Below are positions 1 to 7,500 of a stretch of 12,500 bases of DNA, in pieces; within the stretch, counting starts at the first letter, position 1; every line of letters starts with the position of its first letter. The stretch is taken from assembly GCF_042767895.1 (NCBI RefSeq), contig NC_091565.1, positions 7,330,228 through 7,342,727 of the forward strand, given 5' to 3'. The translations under genes were made by a program, and so were the position numbers. The stretch comes from Penaeus vannamei. Lineage: Eukaryota; Arthropoda; Malacostraca; Decapoda; Penaeidae. The notes under the pieces are model-generated. The model searched no databases and was not told the DNA's origin. It saw only the letters and a program-made list of their open reading frames with translations.

Positions 1-770
1 AAAATGCTTGTAATATGCTTGAATATGTTTAGCATGTAATAAAAATATTTTTAAAATATTTGAATATGTTCAGCATATAATGAGAGATGTTGAGCATGGA
101 TATAGGACGAATTAGGTGTGTTAGAGAGCTGCAAAATATGTCTATTGCTCTCGACACGTAAACGAGATTGCACACATGCTTCATTAAACAATTATATTTT
201 ATCAAATTTCCCATTTATATGTTGTGCTTGTAACTGTTTTCGTTGGAACTTGCTCAGTTACGCAGGGTGTTCAAAAATGTTCACCGTAGCAGGCTTCCTA
301 GTCCGAGTTGGGGGCTAACCTGTGCTGGGTAACTCCCGACAGCCGAGGGGTCTGGGGCCTTCCTCCAGGAAAATTTTGAAAATGCAACCCCTCAGATGCA
401 TTTTCAATGCATTCAGCGAATGGTGTTATAGATTTTTTCTTTATTGTTCTGCTAAAATGGTCATAGATTTTTTTTTTATTGTCCTGTTAAAAGTACCCGG
501 CGATCGAAAGTCCGACAGACGGCGAATTTTCACCGGGTCCCGACTTCTTTCGGACACCCTGATTACGGCGGTTTTAATACATTAACCAATGCCAATATTT
601 CTGACAGTTTGACTATAATTTCATAAGAGTAAACAAAACATGGTATGACAAAGTATATCCATAATTAAATAGCGCGGCGTGCAACTTGATTGCCTTTTAT
701 AATAAACTTGCGTAAGGAATTCACACTTTTTAACACCTTGGCCACAAAAACCCTATATGTAGAGTCAGAA
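1..770. other. Gene-free AT-rich stretch with short internal duplications
   Basis: No reading frame here has coding character or recognisable protein similarity. The first ~100 bases repeat variants of a 'gaatatgtt-agcat' motif. At about 428-491 a ~35-bp segment starting 'atagatttttt' and ending 'tgttaaaa' or 'ctgctaaaa' occurs twice in tandem. Bases about 290-365 and 495-565 are notably more GC-rich than their surroundings and may be remnants of a dispersed element, but I cannot name one. Confidence 0.5.
428..491. repeat. Two-copy ~35-bp tandem duplication
   Basis: Two adjacent segments share 'atagatttttt-tttattgt-ctg-taaaa'. They differ by a few bases and the length of the T run. This is an ordinary local duplication in AT-rich DNA. 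Confidence 0.7.
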
Positions 771-965
771 CTGAGGAACCGATCAGCTGAGGAGCCGATC
801 AGCTGACGAACCTATCAGCTGAGGAGCCGATCAGCTGAGGAACCGATCAGCTGAGGAGCCGATCAGCTTAGGAACCGATCAGCTGACGAACCGATCAGCT
901 GAGGAACCGATCAGCTGAGGAACCGATCAGCTGAGGAACCGATCAGCTGACGAACCGATCAGCTG
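771..965. repeat. 12-copy 16-bp minisatellite with regularly spaced CAGCTG
   Basis: The unit 'ctgaggaaccgatcag' repeats twelve times in exact 16-bp register, followed by a terminal 'ctg'. Variation is limited: aacc/agcc, gagg/gacg, one 'cttagg' and one 'ctatcag'. Each unit junction creates the palindrome CAGCTG, an E-box sequence, intact at 11 of 12 junctions (lost before the 'cttagg' copy). The low divergence suggests recent expansion. Whether any bHLH factor binds it is unknown; the periodic palindromes may simply follow from the unit sequence. Confidence 0.93.
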
Positions 966-1583
966 TTTACATTCCACAGGAAGGAAATTCTCCCACGCCG
1001 CCGACGGAAGTTAGTGAGTGAGTTATGGCCACGTGTTGCAAATGGACCAAATCCTGGCCAACGCGCCACCGTCAGCCCGGGTGGTAGGGGCAGGGATAAG
1101 GAAGCAACAGACGATAAGGAAGCAAAATACAGCACCTAATGATATATAATTCATTACGAGGTTTTCCAGGAATAGTGGGAGTTAATGAGGAAGATTGTTG
1201 CATGCTGATCTATGGTTTTCCGTGACAAAATATGATATTAAATCCGCCCCAAAATCCTGGATTAACCATTAATTTCAACCACTCGGAAATCTGGCTACTC
1301 GCCGTGACAGATGCGACATATTTGTCTGTAAAGTAAACAACAAAAAATACAAGAAATCTGCTACTGAAAGCAAGTATTGAAGCATAGGATTTAGTGCCAT
1401 TCTCCGGGGACTGTGCCCAATGATGTGCCTTTTTTACGTAATGGTTAATTCAAGGGTGACGTGAGGGGGCGGGAATCAAATAAAAATAGCAGTAGGAGAA
1501 CTATCCCTGATCTACCCTGACATCTGAATAACCGCTTGTGAAATGTTTGGTTTTAATTTTTGGGTTATTTGATACGAATACGC
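966..1583. other. Gene-free intergenic stretch
   Basis: Unique-looking sequence with no convincing coding frame, RNA gene or repeat that I can identify. GC content is moderate up to about 1100 and falls after that. Confidence 0.5.
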
Positions 1584-2130
<547 letters not shown>

Positions 2131-2174
2131 ATGAAAATGAAACTAGCCACAATGAGAAATTGAAAAATAAACGT

Positions 2175-2207
2175 GACGTTTCGAACACTTCACGAGTTCC
2201 TCATCAG
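2175..2207 (-). ncRNA. Hammerhead-ribozyme-like core, left arm (inverted copy)
   Basis: Read on the minus strand, this is the same 33-base core as in the right arm: CTGATGA, helix II segment, GAAAC and GTC. Here the base before CUGAUGA is U, so helix I can start with U-A, G-C and U-G pairs, slightly better than the right arm. The two cores point away from each other. Activity is unlikely without stronger helix I pairing. Confidence 0.4.
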
Positions 2208-2241
2208 ACAAAAACCGAAATTCATCCATTTCGGTTTTTGA

Positions 2242-2274
2242 CTGATGAGGAACTCGTGAAGTGTTCGAAACGTC
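2242..2274 (+). ncRNA. Hammerhead-ribozyme-like core, right arm (probably degenerate)
   Basis: The right arm reads CTGATGA at 2242-2248, a stem-loop of about 17 bases, then GAAAC-GTC at 2267-2274. This is the order of the type I minimal hammerhead: CUGAUGA, helix II, GAAA, a tiny helix III (A-C/G-U) and the GUC cleavage triplet. Helix II can form as GAACUC paired to GUGUUC with one U-U mismatch and a five-base loop, but leaves an extra G after CUGAUGA. Helix I pairing is poor on this arm: an A faces A next to the cleavage site. I read it as a relic, not an active ribozyme. Hammerheads of this kind are known from Penelope-like elements. Confidence 0.45.
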
Positions 2275-2379
2275 ATGCTTATTTTTCAATTTCTCATTGT
2301 GGCTAGTTTCATTTTCATACAATAACCGTATTTGTACAAGCAACTCTGGTTAGGGTTTCTTAGGTGGAAATGATCCGTT

Positions 2380-2485
2380 TTTACGCCCACGACGCATGCG
2401 CAGAAGCCGACGAAGAACCCGCGGCCGCAACGGAGCCCCAGGAACCTCACTCCCTCTTCGTCTGTCGCGGTGACTGCTTCGGCTG
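2380..2485. promoter_or_regulatory. Short CpG-rich patch with NRF1-like palindrome
   Basis: This ~100-bp block is far richer in GC and CpG than the surrounding DNA. It contains 'cgcatgcgca' at about 2393-2402, close to the NRF1 consensus palindrome, and a GCGGCCGC at about 2420. In an AT-rich genome this could mark a promoter or untranslated first exon, possibly for the gene downstream, but no transcript evidence is visible. It could equally be a repeat fragment. Confidence 0.25.
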
Positions 2486-2690
2486 CTAAGAGTAAAAGAG
2501 GAAAGGAAAAAAAGGTATTTCGGTATTTTTCCAAATGTATGATGTGGATTTTATTATTTCCTCTTGTATCTTACAGCTAAGAGTAGGTAGAAAGTTTGAG
2601 ATATTTTGGTATTCTTCGAAATACAGGATGTGAAAGATTTTATTCTTTTCTCTAATATCTTACGGCAAAGAGTAGGTAGGGAATTTGATA
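2478..2690. repeat. Three degenerate copies of a ~90-bp tandem repeat
   Basis: The motif 'gctaagagta' recurs near 2485, 2576 and (as 'gcaaagagta') 2665, spaced about 90 bp. The second and third copies share more: 'ggtatt-ttc-aaat', 'gatgtg-a-attttatt', 'tatcttac-g', 'aagagtaggtag' and 'aatttga' or 'agtttga'. The first copy overlaps the CpG-rich patch. Confidence 0.7.
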
Positions 2691-2881
2691 ATTATCAGTG
2701 TATATCTTACTGGAAATAATTTTAACTTTTATTCATTTCTGGTAAAATTTCGATGAATCGGGTCTCTTGTTCATATTGGTTTTCTTTCTTTAATTCCGTT
2801 CTGGTAAGAAACGTACAATTAAATTTAACGTTTTTCGACATTATTTGTAAATGGATTAAAATGTAAATGGATTAAAAGGTG

Positions 2882-3165
2882 GGACTTAACCTAATCTTAC
2901 CTTACCTACACTTACTTAACCTAACCTAACCTATCCTAACCTTACCCTACCTTACCTAACCTTACCTAGCCTAACCTAACCTAACCTAACTTCACCCTAC
3001 CTTATCTAACCTTACTTTACTTTACCTAACATTCCTTAACCTTATCTTACCTTATCTAACCCATCCTTACTTAACCGAACTTACCTTACTTAACCATACT
3101 CTAACTTATCTTACCTTACCCTACCTTACCTAACCTAACCTTACGTGACCTAACCTAACCTAAGC
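2882..3165. repeat. Interstitial degenerate telomere-like (CCTAA/TTAGG) repeats
   Basis: About 280 bases are built from CCTAA and close variants (CCTTA, CTTAC, CCCTA) with almost no G on this strand. Several runs are perfect, for example four CCTAA in a row near 2972-2991. TTAGG is the usual arthropod telomere repeat. The many substitutions mean this is not an active telomere; it may mark an old internal telomeric insertion or satellite. Confidence 0.85.
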
Positions 3166-3806
3166 TGGGACCATTGGCGACTCCTTTACATGATGTTTCA
3201 GCTGTTCTTTTTTATTACCAAAAACAAGATGCTGGTGGTGGCAAATAATAGTTATGATATTAAAGATAATTAAAAAATATATGATAATGATAATTGTATT
3301 AATACTGATAATAACAATATCAGTGTCATACGGAATCAACAACAGCAAATTGGATTCATTTGGAACAATTCTGACTCATAATGATAAACCTCACAATAAT
3401 CATGAATATGAAATTGCCTAAGAATTACACTGACTGAATTCCGCTCTCCTTTGCAGCTAATAATTTAAAGATTGGAAAACTATCATGCATATTTAACCAT
3501 TAATACCACTTTTTCTGCTTTCATTGTTTTCCTTGTTCAAACCTTCATTCCAAAAATCAGAAAAAATATTGGAAATTTACTAAAATCAAACAAATAATAC
3601 TGACATCAATCACTAATTATCTAATCATTTAGGGATTAGCATCGCTCTAACAATCCAATTGGCAAGTTAACAAGATATGTAATATTGGCGAGAATAATAA
3701 GCGATTGGCAACTCATCCTGAGCTCTGTTGCACTTCGATTCACCAAGTCTCCTTTTAAAACAAAATAAAGTGGTGTTAGAGGCAGCAGATTTCAATTTAA
3801 GCAATA
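3166..3806. other. Gene-free AT-rich stretch
   Basis: Very AT-rich with 'gataat' and 'aataat' simple sequence between about 3245 and 3325. The minus-strand frame there reads Ile-rich low-complexity sequence and is not believable as a gene. I see no RNA gene or repeat beyond this. Confidence 0.55.
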
Positions 3807-4045
3807 AAGAATGCAATGTATACATGTTTTTTCATAAGTAAATATGTTATTACCTTCTTCATAAAGAGACTTTACGAATCACAGTTCTCCAGAGTTTGGG
3901 TCGAGTTGCCAGTTTTTCTATTCTTCACGAGGGAAGGTGTGTCTTCGTTGTCTTTAAAGGGCTGCATTAGAGGAACCAGAATCAAAAGTAATATTTATCT
4001 TTTATCAACTTAAGTCTTACTGGTCAGTGATTAAAAATTCCATGT
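3807..4045 (+). repeat. Dispersed repeat copy A, upstream of the gene
   Basis: This segment is collinear with 5475-5695 inside intron 2. Shared blocks include 'catgtatac' or 'aatgtatac', 'tttttcataagtaaa-at', 'gagttgccagtttttctat', 'tcttcacgagggaaggt' and 'atttatcttttatcaa'. Copy A has about 35 extra bases near 3855-3890. The downstream part of copy A is the first unit of the tandem array that follows. Confidence 0.85.
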
Positions 4046-4474
4046 ATTATTTTTCCTTATGTTCACTTACATTAGAGAAACCAGAATTAAAAATATTTAT
4101 CTTTTATCAACTTGTCTTATTGGTCAGTGATTCAAAATTCCATGTATTATTTTTCCTTATGTTCACTTGCATTAGAGAAACCAGAATTAAAAATAATATT
4201 TATCTTTTATCTTGTCTTATTGGTCAGTAATTCAAAATTCCATGTATTATTTTTCCTTCTGTTCACTTACATTAGAGAAACCAGAATTAAAAATATTTAT
4301 CTTTCATCGACCTAAGTCTTATTGGCCAGTGATTCAAAATTCCATGTATTATTTTTCCTTATGTTCACTTACATTAGAGAAACCAGAATTAAAAATGTTT
4401 ATCTTTTATCAACTTAAGTCTTACTGGTCAGTGATTCAAAATTCCATGTATTATTTTTCCTTCTGTTCACTTGC
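3965..4474 (+). repeat. Five-copy ~100-bp tandem array
   Basis: Units start with 'cattagag' at about 3965, 4070, 4170, 4270 and 4372, and the array ends near 4474. Each unit contains 'aaccagaat-aaaa', 'tttatcttt-atc', 'ggtcagtgattcaaaattcc' and 'tgtattatttttcctt'. Unit lengths are 100 to 105 bp with few substitutions. Because the units are not multiples of three in consistent frame and carry stops, the repeated 'NSMYYFS' peptides seen in its frames are by-products of the array. Confidence 0.92.
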
Positions 4475-4588
4475 ATTTTTTATATACGTTGAGGTTTTAC
4501 ACACCAGAAGCTCTCCTCCGTTAACTATGAAACAAACGAATATTTCAAGTTACAGTATTTCACTGCTAAAATATCAATATAATTAGTG

Positions 4589-4604
4589 GGCTGTTCTTTT
4601 CAGG
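4589..4604 (+). promoter_or_regulatory. Candidate 3' splice site for the first coding exon
   Basis: A pyrimidine-rich run 'ctgttcttttcag' ends in AG at 4602-4603. An exon starting at 4604 would reach the first ATG at 4678 with no earlier ATG, so a non-coding 5' exon further upstream is possible. The alternative is that transcription starts directly in this area; no TATA box is evident. Confidence 0.35.
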
Positions 4605-4677
4605 CCTCAAATCATTACCATTTGAATAAGTGTTGGATATTTTGTCCTTAATCTACCTCTTACCAAAGCCGCCCGCA

Positions 4678-4912
4678 ATGTCTTTCAGGAAAATTGAATT
4701 GACACGTTTCCTGGCGGCGATGGTGATTAGACGTGGGCGACGGGCGTGCTGGGTGGGCGTGGTGATTCTGCTGCTGACGAACTGCACGCCGGCGAACTGC
4801 ACGCGGGCGAACTTTACATTATACAGGATGGGTGACCCCGGGATGTGCACGGGATTCGCGAAAGCTTTGTTAACCCGCACGAAAATATTCTGCGCCATAG
4901 CCTGTAGTGCGA
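4678..4912 (+). CDS. Coding exon 1: signal segment and start of PAN-like module
   Basis: It encodes residues 1-78 plus the first base of codon 79. The donor is ga|gtaagt, a strong site. It is much more GC-rich than the intron after it. Three N-glycosylation sequons (Asn35, Asn40, Asn45) come from a 15-bp repeat right after the hydrophobic segment. The first is followed by Pro and is less likely to be used. Confidence 0.85.
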
Positions 4913-7052
4913 GTAAGTTCATCATTTTTGCATCGTGAAGTGCAAAATTATTATGCTGAGCGTAATCAGCGAATCGACTTAAGATTTGCTGATGTTGACA
5001 AAATGAATAGAGGTTCCTTTTAGAGTGTTTACATATTTATACATGCTACTTATTATGCTGAGCGTAATCAGCGAATTGACTTAAGATTTGCCGATGTTGA
5101 CAAAATTAACAGAGGTTCCTTTTAGAGTGTTTACATATCTATACATGCCACTTATTTAGTTACAGTTCGTAATATCAGTGCCAACTTTGCAGACAAAATT
5201 TGCCCATGTTGACAAAATTAACAGAGGTTCCTTTTAGAATGTTTACATATTTATACATGCTACTTATTTAGTTACAGTTCGTAATATCAGTGCCAACTTT
5301 GCAGACCACGTGTGCAAGGCGTTTCACTACCAAGATGGTCAGTGTTCCATGTACGAGTTCCTGGTCCAGCCGGGATCAACTTCTCTGACTTGCTATGTTC
5401 CAAGTCAGTATATTGCTGCAGTGCCGTTTGAATTCTGTTATCATTCAATAACCATTTACCTCAAGTGAAAAAAATGAAAGAATTTAATGTATACGTTTTT
5501 TTTTCATAAGTAAACATATTACCTTGTCCAGAATTTGGGGCGAGTTGCCAGTTTTTCTATTCTTCACGAGGGAAGGTTGTCTTTGAACGGCTGCGTTAGA
5601 GAAACCAGAATAAAAAAAAATATTTATCTTTTATCAAAATCGATTTGCAGTGAAGTTTTATTGGTCAATAATTCAAAATTTTATGTATGACCTCGGGCAC
5701 TTACTACGTATTAAACTGCTTATCTTTCAGTGGATAATTTTACCGGTGTTGATTATTTTGAAGGCATGTTCTAACTCTTGCGATTTGTGTTATTATTGTC
5801 ATTGTCGTCATCATTTCTACTACGTTTTAACGATTTTCATTTATTCTGATTCCTTGTCTCTCCCTTGATAACTTTAATTATTTTCTTTCCACAAATATCA
5901 TATTCAGTATTAATCAATTCAACAACGAATCAAATATATACTGAAATCTAACCAATACGCGCCGTACACTCTCCATCCTGAAATCCCCTTATCCTTCTTG
6001 CAACACCATTACCCTGCAGTGCAATTATCCCATCAGAGTATGCCATAGGAGCCGACCTGCCGAGTCTCGCCGACTTGGCGACCTCTGCACCTCAAACGAC
6101 TCCCTCCGCGACGACCTCTCAGCCTAGTAACAGCGGCGACACGACCCCATCATCCTCGGTACTTTATGTCTCTGTTCCTTGTATGTTTACTAATTTCAAC
6201 GACGCGATATTGTGCTTTGTCGTCCAATTGCATCTACCTGTTATGCTTCAGAGGTAAATGTTTTCTGTAAAGTAGCCCTGGGTAGTCCAGTGATGTTTCA
6301 CTCTAGACTATTAAGCCGTTGCTGTGTTTAATTTTATGAATTTAGAATCCTCAGTGATAAAAATTGCTTTCTAATAATTGTAACTTATCAGTATGTGTGT
6401 TTCATGTGTACTCAGTAAATATGTTTGTATTCATGTGTAAATTTGGATATGTTATAGGGAACGTAATTTTTTATTTATTAAATACGTTATATAAAGTTTG
6501 GCAGCAAGAAATTCAGACGGGAAATTGTGAGAAAGGAAAAATAAGACCATTAATAGACAACTTTCCAATTTCCAGGGCGGGACATCAACGCCAGTAGACT
6601 TCACGAATGTGTCTGAACTGCGAGTCACTCTCCAGCAAAAGTGCGCCACCAACGGAGGCATCATCGGCATCTTCAAGAAAGCGGTCGACTTCTACTTCCT
6701 GTGCCGGAGGTCGCCCAACGAAATCCCGCTGGTCGTGTCAGATCCTGGGTCGCTCTGCTCGGGTACCAAAATCAGCTGTTTGGACACCACGTGCGACGCG
6801 GACAAGATCTTCATCGGCTACGACCAGAACGGGCCGAAGGGACCCTGCTACACCATTAGTAGCACGCAGGCCACCGTTGACAAGACCGACTGTTACGACG
6901 AAACCACCCCCGCCCCTCTGCCGGATGGGAAGGGCGGCGCGTGGACACAGTGGCGCGTCTGCCGCACCGACGCCTTCTACGTCATCGTGGGCGCCCAAGT
7001 GTCCAGCGGTGACATCGTGAGGATCACCTGCTGCAGAGCCAAAACTGTGTAA
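4678..7052 (+). CDS. Four-exon gene: secreted PAN-like, mucin-linker, Cys-rich protein
   Basis: Joining 4678-4912, 5305-5403, 6037-6158 and 6576-7052 gives 933 nt, 310 residues plus TAA. All introns are GT-AG with phases 1, 1 and 0, and the frame stays open throughout. The start is the first ATG after an in-frame TAA at 4627. Residues 18-22 (RRGRR) and 23-33 (ACWVGVVILLL) form a signal peptide or signal anchor; Met15 could also be the start. Residues 57-108 resemble a PAN/Apple module: Cys57, 72, 76, 82, 92, 108 with the pattern C-x3-C-x5-C-x-AF-x-Y. Residues 127-158 are Thr/Ser/Pro-rich, a likely O-glycosylated linker. Residues 164-310 carry ten cysteines (175, 195, 213, 220, 225, 243, 258, 281, 304, 305) in a domain I do not recognise. 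PAN modules bind proteins or carbohydrates outside cells; a recognition or adhesion role is inference only. Confidence 0.85.
4951..5304 (+). repeat. Tandem duplications in intron 1 that copy the splice acceptor
   Basis: A ~100-bp segment starting 'ttatgctgagcgtaatcagc' occurs at about 4951 and again 102 bp later. A second duplication with 112-bp offset covers about 5094-5194 and 5206-5306, including 'gttacagttcgtaatatcag' and 'tgccaactttgcag'. The real acceptor at 5304 therefore has a copy at 5192. Splicing to the copy would add six residues and then stop (TGA at 5210-5212). Confidence 0.88.
5305..5403 (+). CDS. Coding exon 2: core of the PAN-like module
   Basis: This 99-nt exon encodes residues 79-111 and holds Cys82, Cys92 and Cys108, including the diagnostic 'CKAFHYQDGQC' segment. 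It lies between acceptor 'ctttgcag' and donor a|gtcagt. Both flanking introns are phase 1, so the exon is symmetrical: skipping it would keep the frame but remove half the cysteines of the module. Confidence 0.85.
5404..6036 (+). other. Intron 2 (phase 1), carrying a dispersed repeat
   Basis: A 633-bp AT-rich intron from donor a|gtcagt to acceptor 'cccatcag'. Its middle is occupied by repeat copy B (5475-5695). The open frame at about 5650-5868 shows no coding character. Confidence 0.75.
5475..5695 (+). repeat. Dispersed repeat copy B, inside intron 2
   Basis: It matches 3807-4045 in the same orientation, about 1.67 kb apart. It lacks the ~35-bp block of copy A and contains only one unit of the downstream 100-bp array. 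The two copies bracket exons 1 and 2. This may be an unnamed non-autonomous element or a local segmental duplication. Confidence 0.85.
6037..6158 (+). CDS. Coding exon 3: Thr/Ser/Pro-rich linker
   Basis: It encodes residues 112-152, mostly Thr, Ser, Pro and Ala. The acceptor 'cccatcag' at 6036 is chosen because the earlier 'ccctgcag' at 6018 would give an in-frame stop (TAG at 6045-6047 region) in the phase-1 frame. A third AG at 6048 is in frame and would replace Lys-Tyr-Ala-Ile-Gly by Arg. The donor is tcg|gtactt, somewhat weak. Confidence 0.78.
6159..6575 (+). other. Intron 3 (phase 0)
   Basis: A 417-bp AT-rich intron from donor gtactt to acceptor 'ccaatttccag'. No repeat or embedded gene is apparent. 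Confidence 0.75.
6576..7052 (+). CDS. Coding exon 4: C-terminal ten-cysteine domain
   Basis: The acceptor 'ccaatttccag' precedes 6576 and the frame continues in phase 0 through GGTSTPVDF to the TAA at 7050-7052. The exon is strongly GC-rich with third-position C/G preference, in contrast with its AT-rich neighbours. Asn163-Val-Ser is a further N-glycosylation sequon. The domain ends in a Cys-Cys pair five residues before the C-terminus. It is a single-exon domain, consistent with an independently acquired module. Confidence 0.9.
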   Translation, partial: GGTSTPVDFTNVSELRVTLQQKCATNGGIIGIFKKAVDFYFLCRRSPNEIPLVVSDPGSLCSGTKISCLDTTCDADKIFIGYDQNGPKGPCYTISSTQATVDKTDCYDETTPAPLPDGKGGAWTQWRVCRTDAFYVIVGAQVSSGDIVRITCCRAKTV

Positions 7053-7500
7053 CCACGACCAACGTTTGTGTCAGTTGCTTGCGAAGCCCTTACCCCCAAT
7101 ACTAATCTATTATGATATAGTAACCAATCCATCTCGCTGGCCTTTGACTCAGGGGCAGTCATTCCAGTCTTTTCTTGGGGATGGCAAAGCTGGCGAGCGA
7201 ACAGACCACCATTAGTTTCTGGGGCTTGGCGGACTATTCTAGGAGAAATTTTAAGCTGCGGCCAGAGCCCCCCCCCCAAATGACGCCCCTGCTTTGACTT
7301 AAAGTATTTCTTGAGGAGGTCATGTATAACACTAACCTGGTACAATGTTTTATGATTGTAGAGAAAGAATACAAAGTAAGAAAAAAACGTTTTTGATTTC
7401 GAAGGCTTCTTATAGAGTGGCAACACTGTTTTAAAAATATACCTTCACCCATCACACACCATAAAATCTTCGAATAAATATAGTTGCGGCTAACCTTGAC
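7053..7500 (+). other. Probable 3' untranslated region
   Basis: It runs from the stop codon to just beyond the first AATAAA. It contains a run of ten C at 7268-7277. The minus-strand open frames here overlap this region without coding features. Confidence 0.55.
7473..7478 (+). terminator. Polyadenylation signal AATAAA
   Basis: The first canonical AATAAA after the stop codon, about 420 nt downstream. Another AATAAA lies near 8133 and would give a 3' UTR of about 1.1 kb if the first is not used. Confidence 0.55.

Larger units (their letters stand above)
2131..2318. mobile_element. 188-bp near-perfect palindrome, foldback element remnant
   Basis: Bases 2131-2220 and 2229-2318 are inverted copies of each other around an 8-base centre (2221-2228). 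The register is unbroken for 90 bp per arm and I count only about three mismatches (around 2172-2174 and at 2208). Such a structure would fold into a very stable hairpin. The arm includes a hammerhead-like core (separate entries), which links it to Penelope-like retroelements. It could instead be a foldback or MITE-type insertion or an inverted duplication of a SINE-like repeat. The element class is inference; the palindrome is seen directly. Confidence 0.85.

Noticed and set aside
495..565. Possible stem-loop RNA in the GC-rich block
   Set aside because: Short inverted words (cgaaag/ctttcg, ccgg) exist but no continuous stem can be drawn.
771..965. CRISPR-like array
   Set aside because: The 16-bp units are directly adjacent with no unique spacers and the context is eukaryotic.
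4027..4586. Repeated open frames with 'NSMYYFS' peptides
   Set aside because: They are products of the 100-bp tandem array; units change frame and the same DNA repeat recurs in an intron.
6607..7020. Long alternative + strand frame (137 codons) and minus-strand frame 6738-6998 over exon 4
   Set aside because: They overlap the exon 4 frame, which joins perfectly to the upstream exons and has a regular cysteine pattern; the others are Arg/Thr/Pro- or Gly/Arg-rich shadows of GC-rich codons.
6977..7426. 149-codon minus-strand open frame over the 3' UTR
   Set aside because: Overlaps the end of exon 4 and the C-run; no recognisable domain, and composition follows the AT-rich UTR.
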